Below, piece by piece: positions 28,371 to 37,649 of a stretch of 58,999 bases of DNA; position 1 is the first letter of the stretch, and each line of letters opens with the position of its first letter. The notes under the pieces are model-generated. The model did not search any database, was not told where the DNA came from, and saw nothing but the letters and a program-made list of their open reading frames with translations. Position numbers and translations under genes: made by a program. Source of the DNA: Acidobacteriaceae bacterium (GTDB lineage Bacteria > Acidobacteriota > Terriglobia > Terriglobales > Acidobacteriaceae); NCBI GenBank assembly GCA_030041305.1, contig JASHOC010000233.1, positions 1 through 58,999 on the forward strand. Direction: 5' to 3'.

Positions 28371-30173
28371 ATGACTCCTCTTTCCCCGATCTCCACGATT
28401 AACGATCTCTTTCGTCGCATCGCCGGGGCAGGCAATCCGCGCGCCATGCTTTTCCAGGACGCAGCGGGCCAGTGGCGGCCCATCTCCTCGGACCAGATCT
28501 ATCAGCGCGTGCGCGCGCTAGCGAAAGCATTCCTCGCATGGGGCGCCAGGAAAGGCGATCGCATCGCCCTAGTGAGCGAAAACCGCTGGGAGTGGGCCAT
28601 CACCGATTTTGCCGTGCTCGTCATTGGCGCCGCAGACGTGCCCATCTATCCCACCCTTACTGCCGACCAGATCGCGGAGCTGTTGCGCGACGCCGGCTGC
28701 CCCATCGCCGTGGTTTCCACGCGTCAGCAATTCGACAAGTTGACCTCCATCCGCGGTCAGACGCCCGTCGAGCGAATCGTCATCATGGATTCGCCCGGGC
28801 CCGAAGGAGCTATTGCCTTTAGCAGCCTGCTTGCCGGCGCCGATACTCGCGGCGCCGATCGCGATCCCGAATTCGACGCTCTGGTGCGCGCCGCCGAACC
28901 CAAAGACATCGCCACCGTGATCTACACTTCCGGCACCACCGGCGAGCCCAAAGGCGTCGTCCTCACGCACGGCAACATCGCCTCCAATCAAAATTACGCC
29001 GTCGCCGGATTCGCCTTCGATTCCACTGACGCCTGTATCTCCTTTCTACCTCTTTCGCACATCACCGCCCGCGCTCTCGATTACGTCATGTACAACCACG
29101 GCGCGCAGGTGGCCTATTGCTCACAATTCGACAAGCTGCCCCAAGCCATGCGCGAGGTCAGGCCCACGGTGATCGTGGGGGTGCCCCGCGTCTACGAGAA
29201 AATCCGTCAGGCGGTCGAAGCGCGGGCCGCAGAGTCGCCGGTCAAAAAGCGCCTGCTCGCCGCAGCCATCGCGCTCGGCGCGCGTCATCGCGACACGGTG
29301 TACAGCGGCCGCCGCCCCTCGTCGCCCTTCTGGAAGCTCGCCAATCGACTGGTCTACTCCAAAGTCCGCGAGGCCTTTGGCGGCCGCGTCAAAGTCTTCA
29401 TCTCCGGCGGCGCGCCTCTGGGACTGGATACAACGCGCTGGTTCGCCTCTGTCGGCATCGCGCTCTGGGAGGGCTACGGTCTCACGGAAACTTCGCCGGT
29501 CATCGCCCTCAACTCGCCGCTCCACCAGCGCATGGGCTCCGTCGGATGGCCCCTGGCCAACATCGAACTGAAACTCGCCGCAGACGGCGAGCTCCAGGTG
29601 CGCGGTCCCTCCATCTTTGCCGGCTATTGGCAAAAAGCCGAGGCGAACGGCGCCTGCTTCGACGCCGATGGATGGTTCCACACCGGCGACATCGCCCGCC
29701 TCGACGAGGACGGCTTCCTTTACATCACCGATCGCAAGAAGGAGCTGCTCAAGACCTCAGGCGGCAAGCTTGTTGCGCCTCAGCCGATTGAGAACAAGCT
29801 TAAAAACCATCCTCTCGTGGCACATGCCGCGCTGGTCGGCGATAAGCACAAGTTCATCTCCGCGCTGCTCTCGCCCAACTTCCCCGCGCTCGAAGAGTGG
29901 GCGCGCCGCGAGGGCATCGAGACCGGTTCCCGCGCCGAACTGGTGGCTCACCACCGCGTGCTTGCGCTCTACGGCGAAATTGTCAGCGAGGTTAACACCA
30001 ATCTGGCCAACTTTGAAACCCTCAAGCGCTTCCGCGTGGTCGCCGAGGAGTGGACCCAGGAGTCGGGCGAGCTCACCCCCTCCATGAAGCTCAAGCGCCG
30101 CGTCATTACGGTGCAATACGCCGCCGTGATCGACGCACTCTACGCCGACGAAGCAACCGCGCGCGGCGAATAG
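28371..30173 (+). CDS. Long-chain acyl-CoA synthetase (AMP-binding)
   Basis: The 600-residue adenylate-forming enzyme activates a fatty acid with ATP and CoA. Signatures are IYTSGTTGEPKGVVLTHGN (P-loop-like AMP site, about residue 185), the GYGLTETSPV block, GWFHTGDIARLDEDGFLYIT and the catalytic-lysine region ITDRKKELLKTSGGK. The last matches the FadD15/FAA subgroup, which lacks a signal peptide and is membrane-associated. It starts with ATG 28371. Its 3' end overlaps the convergent membrane-protein gene by 68 nt. Chain-length preference is not readable. Confidence 0.93.
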   Translation: MTPLSPISTINDLFRRIAGAGNPRAMLFQDAAGQWRPISSDQIYQRVRALAKAFLAWGARKGDRIALVSENRWEWAITDFAVLVIGAADVPIYPTLTADQIAELLRDAGCPIAVVSTRQQFDKLTSIRGQTPVERIVIMDSPGPEGAIAFSSLLAGADTRGADRDPEFDALVRAAEPKDIATVIYTSGTTGEPKGVVLTHGNIASNQNYAVAGFAFDSTDACISFLPLSHITARALDYVMYNHGAQVAYCSQFDKLPQAMREVRPTVIVGVPRVYEKIRQAVEARAAESPVKKRLLAAAIALGARHRDTVYSGRRPSSPFWKLANRLVYSKVREAFGGRVKVFISGGAPLGLDTTRWFASVGIALWEGYGLTETSPVIALNSPLHQRMGSVGWPLANIELKLAADGELQVRGPSIFAGYWQKAEANGACFDADGWFHTGDIARLDEDGFLYITDRKKELLKTSGGKLVAPQPIENKLKNHPLVAHAALVGDKHKFISALLSPNFPALEEWARREGIETGSRAELVAHHRVLALYGEIVSEVNTNLANFETLKRFRVVAEEWTQESGELTPSMKLKRRVITVQYAAVIDALYADEATARGE

Positions 30174-30762
30174 GCGAACCCAGTCGCGGCAGTTTTTCGG
30201 GGAAAAGCATGCGCCTCGTCCACATGTTTTTCAGCCCCTTGAAGAATGGCGCTCCCCACGCGCCCACCGCCAGCGCGGCGCCAAAAAAGACCACCGCATC
30301 GATGCTGAGTCTTCCTTCGCGCGTCCAGTACGCGTCGGGCTCCAGATTCAGCCACAGCGCAAACTCATCCAGCGTCAGCGCCGCGCCTACGCCGTAGCCC
30401 ACCGCCATCAGCCGACCCAGAAAAATCGACATCGGCGAGCGCGAGCGCCCCACGTCCATTAACCATCCGTAGCCCACCGCCAACAGGATGAGAATCCCCC
30501 ATACCAGGTGGTGAATATGATGCCCACGCACCACCACCCATTGGAAATGTCCCTCGTGATTCACAATCCGGTGCACCAGGATCCGGATGCCCACAAACGT
30601 GATTAAAAACGCCACCGAGGCCAGGAACGCGCGCTGTCGCGGCTGATCCGGAATGGTGGTGTGAACCAGATACCCTAGCCGCGTCAACTGCAGCAACACC
30701 AGCAGCACAATCACCACTAGGCCGACAAATAAAAGCAAATACGAAGCGCCACCGTCGAGCAT
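30106..30762 (-). CDS. Polytopic membrane protein, unknown function
   Basis: The 218-residue protein has about five to six hydrophobic spans: SYLLLFVGLVVIVLLVLLQL, ASVAFLITFVGIRILVH, HHLVWGILILLAVGYGWL, MAVGYGVGAALTLDEFALWL and DAVVFFGAALAVGAWG. A conserved-looking histidine patch (VRGHHIHHLVWG) may bind metal or heme. The C-terminal 30 residues are extremely arginine-rich, partly because they are read antisense to the acyl-CoA synthetase gene (68-nt overlap). I recognise no named family. Confidence 0.65.
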   Translation of the reverse strand: MLDGGASYLLLFVGLVVIVLLVLLQLTRLGYLVHTTIPDQPRQRAFLASVAFLITFVGIRILVHRIVNHEGHFQWVVVRGHHIHHLVWGILILLAVGYGWLMDVGRSRSPMSIFLGRLMAVGYGVGAALTLDEFALWLNLEPDAYWTREGRLSIDAVVFFGAALAVGAWGAPFFKGLKNMWTRRMLFPEKLPRLGSPIRRARLLRRRRVRRSRRRIAP

Positions 30763-31022
30763 ACCTTATTCAACCACCCCCACCTCGGTTGGTGTGCGCT
30801 TTCGAGCGCGGCTTTGTGAAGTATTTTTCATTTTGCGTTCATTCCCTGTTAACAAATCTAGAGCATGGTAATAATGTCCGCTGTCAATAGCCCCAGGGGC
30901 GGCGCGCTTCTTTGCGTAAATGCTCGATCCGGGCTGATCGCTTACGAACGGATCCCCAATCCCCCACGTTATGCAAGAGATCAACAACTCATTCTGAAAA
31001 ATTGTTTTGGAGGTAGCATATA

Positions 31023-33623
31023 ATGGAGCGCTCTTCTTGCGCAGGCCTTCGTGCGCCGGGGGTCGTATGTGTCTTGGCTATTTGCTGGTTTACGTTTGTT
31101 CCCTGGCTGCCGGCCCAGCAAGCCGCCGGAGCGGCATCGATTGCGGGAACTGTCGTTGACGCCCGCGGCGCGGCGATCTCGCACGCCACCGTCACCGTCA
31201 AAAACCAACAGACGGGAGCCACCGTCCAGGCGCTAACCGATTCTCTCGGGCAGTTTACTTTCCCGGGTCTGGCCGACGGCCAATACACCTTGACCGCCAC
31301 CGCTTCGGGATTCGCCGTCACCACTCAAACGAATGTGCTGGCCTCTGCGCAACCCGCAAAGATCACTGTCTCACTCAACATTGGCAGCGTCGCGCAAAGT
31401 GTTGAGGTCAACGCCATCGCGGGCAACTCAATTGCCGCGCAGCGGGCGCTCTCGCAGGACGCCCTGGATACCGAGGTCCCCAAGTCCGTGATCGGCAGCA
31501 CGTTCATTCAGGAGTTCACGCCCCCCACCACCGATTACTCCGAACTCGTCAATATCGCCCCCGGAACCATCAGCTACAACTCCAACGGCGTCGGTCTGGG
31601 ACAGGGAACGATTTATTTCCGCGGCTTCATTGATGGCGATTTCGACCTCACCTGGGACGGCGTTCCTGAGGGCGACACCAATAACTTTACGCATCACTCC
31701 TGGGTTTACTTTCCCGGTCCGTGGATCGGCAATGTAGAGTTCGATCGCAGTCCCGGCACTGCCTCGACCATCGGGCCGGCCACCTATGGCGGCGCCATCA
31801 ATCTGTTTTCCCTCGACGTTCCCTCTGAGCAGTCCATCCAGCCGGAGGTCACCTACGGCTCGTTCAACACCCTTCTCATCGACGGCCATTACAGCACCGG
31901 AATGCTCCGGCCGAAGAAAAACATCGGCCTGATTCTCGACGTCCACCGCATGACTTCGGACGGTTTTGAAGCCCTCAACTATATCGAGCGCAACGCCGGG
32001 GACATCAAGGTCTTGTACAGACCCTCCGACCGCACGACCATCACCGGCTTCAGTGGCGTCGTCCACCTCTTTAGCAACGCGCCCAACAACCCTCCCTATC
32101 GCGCACAGGTCCAGGCCTACGGTTGGAACTACCTGATGGAGAAGAGCGACTCCACGAGCGCGTTTTACCAGGCCTACAACCTCAATACTATCCCCACCGA
32201 TTTCGAGTACGTTGGCGTGCATTCCACGCTAAACCACGGGTGGCTCGTGGACGTGAAGCCATATACCTACAGCTATAACAACGCACAGTACTATGCGAAT
32301 GACAATCCTAACGATCTGACCGGCCTAGCCACCGGCCCCAACGGTTCCAGCGATTGGATTACCCAAGCCGACTGTGCGCCGCCACCGGCTGGCAATGTCA
32401 CTGGCAACCTGCCCTGCGCCATCGACAAATTGAACAGCTACCGCAAGTACGGTGAGACATCCACCGTGAGCCAAAGTTCGAAGTATGGAATCTTCCGCAC
32501 CGGCATCTGGTACGAGTGGTCCACGAGCAACCGCTACCAGATTCCATCCGATCCCATCACCCACTATGACCAGACGCTCCCCAACTTCCACGAAAACTAC
32601 TGGATCGACTCCTACAATCCTTTCGCCGAGTACGAGTGGCACGCCACCCAAAAGCTATCGATCACAGGAGGATTTAAGTATGCCTATTACACTATGGACC
32701 TTAAGCAGTATGCCGACGACGGGCACGTAGTAGGGACATTGCCAAACAACGCACCGTACGTGACCACCGAGAGAGGCTTCGGCGCCAGCCTGCCCTCGGC
32801 ATCGGCCAACTACCGCCTGCTGAGCAACTGGTCCATCTACGGTGACTTCGGAAAGGGAGATGAGATCCCCCCCACCAGTCTGTTCGATGTGGCCGGCGGC
32901 GGAGCCGAGGTTGGCGTGGTGGGCAGTCCCATGATGACCACCACCTATCAGGGCGGTTCGGTTACTAAGCTCAACCGCTTCACCTTCGATGCAGACGTCT
33001 TCCGCATCAAGTTCCAAAACAACTACATTTCCTATACCACCGCCAATCCCAGCAACCCGACCTACAACCTGAACGAGTACTACCTGGGCCCCGATTCGGT
33101 CACCCTTGGCTTTGAGGCCGAGGCCAACGCTTCGCTGGGCTATGGCCTCAACCTTTACGCCAACGGCACCGTTGGAAAAGCCAACTACGTCGGTTCGGGG
33201 GTGCCTTCGGGCCTCAACGTCGCCGATGCGCCTGCCTACACGCAAGGTCTGGCGATGACGTATCAGGCGCACGGCCTCGACCTGGGCGTCATCGAAAAGC
33301 GGGTGGGCGACTACTACGACGACAATGGTCCCTATCACAACCAGGTTTATGTCGTGCCCTACAACAACGTGAACCTCTTCCTGAACTACACCCTGCACAA
33401 GAACAACATGTTCAACGAGTCCAAGATCCAGTTCGGCGTCAACAATCTCTTCAACAGCGAGAACATCACCGACGTGGCTGCCTACAACAGTCCAGTGCCG
33501 GTAGGCAATTCCGCGTACTACGCCACCGCGCCTATTTCTCCACTCGACCAGGTCAATTTGACCGCTGGCCGCAGCTTTACAGTCAGCTTCAGGGTCGGTG
33601 TGTTCCCGGGACGCCGCGAGTAG
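31023..33623 (+). CDS. TonB-dependent receptor with carboxypeptidase-regulatory N-domain (Oar-like)
   Basis: The 866-residue outer-membrane receptor has a signal peptide (about 1-32) and a CarboxypepD_reg/TonB N-terminal beta-sandwich (SIAGTVVDARGAAISHATVT...FTFPGLADGQYTLTATASGF). A plug domain (YFRGFIDGDFDLTWDGVP, PATYGGAINLFS) and a long beta-barrel follow, with aromatic-rich strands up to a C-terminal SFTVSFRVGVFPGRRE. It imports bulky substrates using energy from TonB. The start at 31023 has a strong GGAGGT 8 nt upstream. It is alone between long intergenic regions; substrate unknown. Expanded families of this type are a common Acidobacteriota trait. Confidence 0.93.
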   Translation: MERSSCAGLRAPGVVCVLAICWFTFVPWLPAQQAAGAASIAGTVVDARGAAISHATVTVKNQQTGATVQALTDSLGQFTFPGLADGQYTLTATASGFAVTTQTNVLASAQPAKITVSLNIGSVAQSVEVNAIAGNSIAAQRALSQDALDTEVPKSVIGSTFIQEFTPPTTDYSELVNIAPGTISYNSNGVGLGQGTIYFRGFIDGDFDLTWDGVPEGDTNNFTHHSWVYFPGPWIGNVEFDRSPGTASTIGPATYGGAINLFSLDVPSEQSIQPEVTYGSFNTLLIDGHYSTGMLRPKKNIGLILDVHRMTSDGFEALNYIERNAGDIKVLYRPSDRTTITGFSGVVHLFSNAPNNPPYRAQVQAYGWNYLMEKSDSTSAFYQAYNLNTIPTDFEYVGVHSTLNHGWLVDVKPYTYSYNNAQYYANDNPNDLTGLATGPNGSSDWITQADCAPPPAGNVTGNLPCAIDKLNSYRKYGETSTVSQSSKYGIFRTGIWYEWSTSNRYQIPSDPITHYDQTLPNFHENYWIDSYNPFAEYEWHATQKLSITGGFKYAYYTMDLKQYADDGHVVGTLPNNAPYVTTERGFGASLPSASANYRLLSNWSIYGDFGKGDEIPPTSLFDVAGGGAEVGVVGSPMMTTTYQGGSVTKLNRFTFDADVFRIKFQNNYISYTTANPSNPTYNLNEYYLGPDSVTLGFEAEANASLGYGLNLYANGTVGKANYVGSGVPSGLNVADAPAYTQGLAMTYQAHGLDLGVIEKRVGDYYDDNGPYHNQVYVVPYNNVNLFLNYTLHKNNMFNESKIQFGVNNLFNSENITDVAAYNSPVPVGNSAYYATAPISPLDQVNLTAGRSFTVSFRVGVFPGRRE

Positions 33624-33872
33624 AACTCCGCTGCCCTAGGGCCGCGCCCGCATAAGCGGCGCGGCCTCCCTCCTTGATGGCGTGCATTTGCGCTCCACTT
33701 CGGCGCGCCTGCTCCGGGTCTTTGATCTCTGACCCTTGTAATCCCGACCGCGATTCTTCTTAACAGCCGCGGAGTACACTGTTTACGGCTTCGAGACCGG
33801 GCAATTTGCTGCTTGCTCCCGATGCCCGTCACCGGCGCCGCCGGGCGAATTTCCGACCAGGAGAATTTTCGA

Positions 33873-34928
33873 ATGCGTGTTGCTTTGTTGACTGGAGGCG
33901 GCGACTGCCCCGGGTTGAATGCGGTGATCTATGCGGCGGTTCGCAAGGGCATCAACCACTACGGCGACGAGTTCATCGGATTTCTCAACGGCTGGCGCGG
34001 CGTGCTCGACAACAACTTCATTCCCCTCACTCTCGAAAACACCGACGGCATCCAGCTAAAGGGCGGCACCATCCTCCATGCCTCGCGCACCAATGTCAAA
34101 AAAATACCCGGCGGGCTCGACAAAGCCCGTGAGGTCCTGGCCGCCAACAAAATCGATGCCCTCATCGCCCTCGGCGGCGACGACACCCAGTCGGTCACGC
34201 AGTACTTGTGCGAAAACGGCGTCAATGGCGTCGGCGTGCCCAAGACTATCGACAACGACCTCAGCGGCACCGACCAGACTTTCGGTTTCGACACCGCGGT
34301 TTCCATCGCCACCGAGGCAGTGGATCGCATCCATACGACAGCCGATTCCCACAACCGCGTCATCGTCATCGAGGTGATGGGCCGCGACGCCGGCTGGATC
34401 GCCTACGCCGCGGGCATCGCCGGGGGCGCGCATGTCATTCTGGTTCCCGAAAAAGAGATCGACATTGACCACGTCTGCGCGCTGCTCAAATACAACTACG
34501 ATCATGGCAAGCATTACGGCGTCGTGGTGGTTGCCGAGGGCTGTCACCTGCCGGACGTCGGCCAGGTCACCGGCTCTACCCAGGTCGACTCCTTTGGCCA
34601 CGCGCGTCTTTCCGGCATCGGCGAAGCGCTGGCCGACCTCATCGAAAAGAAGACCGGCTACGAAACCCGCTCCGTCAACCTCGGCCACACCCAGCGCGGC
34701 GGCGTTCCCACGGCCTACGACCGCCTCCTCGCCCAGCGTTACGGCCTGCATGCCATCGACATGGTGCATGCGAAGAAATGGGGCCGCATCGCCGTCCTGC
34801 GCGGCATCGACATTACCGACATCCCCATCAAAGAAGCCATCTCCACCAATCGCCGCCTCGATCAGCGCTTTTTCGACGTCATTGCCGACCTCGAAGCCAA
34901 GGTCCCGGTCCTTGCCGCGAAGGCCTGA
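33873..34928 (+). CDS. pfkA: 6-phosphofructokinase with the pyrophosphate-dependent signature
   Basis: A 351-residue PfkA-family enzyme phosphorylating fructose 6-phosphate. It has GGGDCPGLN, LGGDDTQS and PKTIDNDLSGTD. Position 104 is Asp and position 124 is Lys. In ATP enzymes these positions are Gly (GGDG, PGTIDND), and the Asp/Lys pair is the recognised mark of PPi-dependent enzymes, which run reversibly. I start at ATG 33873 with AGGAGA upstream, not at the longer frame from 33813. Ribokinase follows 13 nt downstream, probably in one transcript. Confidence 0.93.
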   Translation: MRVALLTGGGDCPGLNAVIYAAVRKGINHYGDEFIGFLNGWRGVLDNNFIPLTLENTDGIQLKGGTILHASRTNVKKIPGGLDKAREVLAANKIDALIALGGDDTQSVTQYLCENGVNGVGVPKTIDNDLSGTDQTFGFDTAVSIATEAVDRIHTTADSHNRVIVIEVMGRDAGWIAYAAGIAGGAHVILVPEKEIDIDHVCALLKYNYDHGKHYGVVVVAEGCHLPDVGQVTGSTQVDSFGHARLSGIGEALADLIEKKTGYETRSVNLGHTQRGGVPTAYDRLLAQRYGLHAIDMVHAKKWGRIAVLRGIDITDIPIKEAISTNRRLDQRFFDVIADLEAKVPVLAAKA

Positions 34929-34941
34929 CTGCGAGCCCACG

Positions 34942-35853
34942 ATGCGCAAACCCATCGTCGTCGTGGGCAGCGTCACCATGGACCTGGTGACGCGTACGCC
35001 TCGGATTCCGCTCATTGGCCAGACTCTCATCGGTGACGGATTCGAAACCACCCCCGGCGGTAAGGGCGCCAATCAGGCTGTGGCCGCAGCTCGCCTGGGT
35101 TATCCCGTAGCCATGATTGCCAAGGTGGGCGACGACGTCTATGGTCCCGAGCTGCTCCAAAACCTTGCCCGCGCAGGCGTGGAAACAGCAGCCATCGAGC
35201 AGGTGACCGGGTCATCGGGACTGGCGCCGATGTTTGTTGCCCACAACGGCGAGAACAGCATTGTGGTCGTTCCCGGCGCGAACGGCCAAATGGACTCCGA
35301 AACCATTGAGCGCCATCGAGAGCTGATCCGTTCCGCGGGCATGGTGTTGTGTCAGCTTGAAATCCCCAAGGAAGCGCTGAGCTACACGCTTGCCTGTTGC
35401 GCCCATGCAGGCGTTCCCGTCATGCTCGATCCTGCTCCAGCCGCGGTCCTGCCCGATCCCACGTGGGCCCAGGCAACCTGGTTTACGCCCAATGAGACTG
35501 AGGCGGCCTTTTATTTGGGCAGTGAGGTAACGGTCGAGGAAGCGGCGCAGCAGTTTCTCAGGAAAGGCGCGCGCAACGTGGCGCTCAAGCGTGGCGAGCG
35601 CGGTGTTTTTGTCGCCATCGCCGGCGGGCGCGCGGAATGGGTCAAGCCCTTTGCCGTGGAAGCAGTGGACTCGGTGGCGGCCGGAGATTGTTTCAATGGC
35701 GCTTTCGCCGTGGCCCTGCTCGAGGGGCGCGATCCCTGGGCCGCGGCCCGCTTCGCCAGCGCCGCCGCCGCCATTAGCGTTACCCGCACCGGCGCCCAGG
35801 CCTCCATGCCCTCGCGAGCTGAAGTGGATGCCTTCCTGGCCGCGCATGCATAG
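34942..35853 (+). CDS. rbsK: Ribokinase-family (PfkB) sugar kinase
   Basis: The 303-residue protein matches ribokinase: VVVGSVTMDLV at the N-terminus, the PfkB signature around TPGGKGANQAVAAARLG, WFTPNETEA, and the catalytic AAGDCFNGAFAVAL with the anion-hole Gly-Ala and base Asp (the usual AGD motif). It would phosphorylate ribose or a related sugar at O5. Start is ATG 34942; the open frame upstream is a shadow of the phosphofructokinase gene. No ribose transporter is nearby, so the natural sugar is uncertain. Confidence 0.87.
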   Translation: MRKPIVVVGSVTMDLVTRTPRIPLIGQTLIGDGFETTPGGKGANQAVAAARLGYPVAMIAKVGDDVYGPELLQNLARAGVETAAIEQVTGSSGLAPMFVAHNGENSIVVVPGANGQMDSETIERHRELIRSAGMVLCQLEIPKEALSYTLACCAHAGVPVMLDPAPAAVLPDPTWAQATWFTPNETEAAFYLGSEVTVEEAAQQFLRKGARNVALKRGERGVFVAIAGGRAEWVKPFAVEAVDSVAAGDCFNGAFAVALLEGRDPWAAARFASAAAAISVTRTGAQASMPSRAEVDAFLAAHA

Positions 35854-35954
35854 ACGCATTGCCTGCTACCGTGTGCGCGACGCGCGGACGCCTCCGCTCC
35901 GCCGCCCCGATCGGAGACAATAACCACAGATAACTAAAAAAGCGGTAATGGAGA

Positions 35955-37394
35955 ATGAATCGACCCCAAAGCCATCCCCTGAGCGATCGGACAAAATCCA
36001 GCGAGAGCCGCCGCGCATTTCTTCGCAATGGCTCTCTTGCCGCTGCAGCCGTACTCGCTCAGTCGATTCCCGGCTCCACGGCGAGAGCGCAAGCCGCGCC
36101 GGCTATTTCCTCACCTAACCCGGAGCCCGCTCCGGACTATCGGATCGAGATCGCGGAAATCGAGTGGGAGCTCGCTCCAAAAAAGAAGATTCGCACCGCC
36201 GCCTACAATGGCCAGATTCCCGGCCCAGTTCTCCGCCTCACCGAAGGCAAGCCGGTGACCATCGAAATCGCCAACCGCGCCGCTTGGCCTGAGATCGTCC
36301 ATTTCCACGGACAGTGGATCTCGGTCGCTGCGGATGGCGCGGCGGAAGAGGGTTCGCCGATGATTCCCCCGGGCGGCAAGACCAGGATCACCTTTACGCC
36401 GCGGCCCTCGGGCCTTCACTGGTACCACACCCATGCGCCCGCCAATCGCAACCGCAATCGCGGCCTCTACACCGGTCAATCCGGCATCCTGCACGTCGAT
36501 TCGGCAGTGGCGCCTGACCGATCCCTGGCCTATGATCGGGAGCAGTTCATCGTCCTGCACGATTGGGAGCCGTATTTTTACGCTGGCGGCGACGGCTCCG
36601 AGGTAGTGGATTATGTGCGCGCCTCCATCAACGGCCGCATGCTCGGCCACGACGCCCCGACCCAGGTGAGCGAGGGCCAGCGCGTGCTCTTCCAGATTCT
36701 CAACGCCAGCGCCACCGAACCGCATTGGCTGGCCTTACCCGGTCACCGCTTCCTGGTGCTGGCGCTCGACGGTGCGCCCGTTGCCACGCCGGCCTCGGTT
36801 GAGCTTCTGCGCTTGGGACCGGCTGAGCGGATCACGGCTTTGGTGGAGATGGACAATCCCGGAGTCTGGGTTCTGGGCGAGGCGCAGAAGGATTTTCTCG
36901 ACGCCGGCATGGGCACAGCGATCGAATACGCCGGCCGCACCGGAAAACCCCAAGCGCCACGTGTGGACTCTCTCGCATGGGACTATCGCGCCTTCGGTGA
37001 TCGGTCACCCAAGACTTACACCCCGGATGTCACCGTGCCGCTTGTTTTCACCTCCAGGTTCAAAGGTCAGGGCGCCTTCGATGAATGGATGATCAACGGA
37101 AAATCCTATCCCCACACCCCACCCATCCGTCTTCGCCAAGGCCTGCGCCATCGGCTCGTCTTCGAGAACCACAGCACCGACAGTCATCCGGTGCACATGC
37201 ACCGGCATAATTTTGAGCTGGTGTCGATAGCCGGCAATCCGGTGAGTGGGGTTTACAAAGATGTGGTCATCGTGGAAGCAAAGACGGTCGTCGAAGCCGA
37301 CCTGCTCGCCACTAATCCAGGCAACACGCTCTTCCACTGCCACCAGCAGGACCACATGGATTCAGGCTTCATGAACCTGTTTATCTACGCATAA
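35955..37394 (+). CDS. Tat-exported multicopper oxidase
   Basis: The 479-residue protein has a twin-arginine signal (SRRAFLRNGSLAAAAVL, R19-R20) and three cupredoxin regions. Copper ligands are clear: HFHGQW and HWYHTHA in the first domain, HPVHMHRHNFEL and HCHQQDHMDSGFM in the last, with the type-1 Cys between two His and a Met axial residue. Such enzymes oxidise phenols or metal ions with O2, or act in copper tolerance. No copper-efflux genes are adjacent and there is no long Met-rich segment, so I cannot choose between laccase-like and cuprous-oxidase roles. Confidence 0.92.
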   Translation: MNRPQSHPLSDRTKSSESRRAFLRNGSLAAAAVLAQSIPGSTARAQAAPAISSPNPEPAPDYRIEIAEIEWELAPKKKIRTAAYNGQIPGPVLRLTEGKPVTIEIANRAAWPEIVHFHGQWISVAADGAAEEGSPMIPPGGKTRITFTPRPSGLHWYHTHAPANRNRNRGLYTGQSGILHVDSAVAPDRSLAYDREQFIVLHDWEPYFYAGGDGSEVVDYVRASINGRMLGHDAPTQVSEGQRVLFQILNASATEPHWLALPGHRFLVLALDGAPVATPASVELLRLGPAERITALVEMDNPGVWVLGEAQKDFLDAGMGTAIEYAGRTGKPQAPRVDSLAWDYRAFGDRSPKTYTPDVTVPLVFTSRFKGQGAFDEWMINGKSYPHTPPIRLRQGLRHRLVFENHSTDSHPVHMHRHNFELVSIAGNPVSGVYKDVVIVEAKTVVEADLLATNPGNTLFHCHQQDHMDSGFMNLFIYA

Positions 37395-37476
37395 GTGGAT
37401 TGGCTCAAACGGACAGGAATGGGGGCTCTCCCATCTTTCTTTCGCGGCCGGGACACTCCGGACCTTCCGCGGTTAT

Positions 37477-37587
37477 AGCGGTTCTCCAATTGGTGTAGAG
37501 CAGAACCTCGAACGTTGAGTGGCGTTTTTCCCAAGAAAACGCCACCCGGCACGCCCCTCAAAACTTCACGGGAATTGGAGAACCGCC
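37477..37587 (-). repeat. 111-nt palindromic element, copy B
   Basis: Outer arms GGCGGTTCTCCAATT and AATTGGAGAACCGCT (read on the minus strand) pair over 14 bp plus a terminal G-U. An inner hairpin GTGGCGTTTT/AAAACGCCAC is perfect. It has the same 111-nt length as the copy at 7578-7688 and shares interior blocks such as CCGTG, TTTTGA, TTTTCTT and TCTACA. Six of the seven differences in the outer stem are matched on the opposite arm. It sits between the convergent multicopper oxidase and menC genes. Confidence 0.7.
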
Positions 37588-37649
37588 GTAGAAACGGGGG
37601 ATCCCCAAACCACGGGGAAAAGTGAACAACAAATGCCGGGCGCTCTGAG

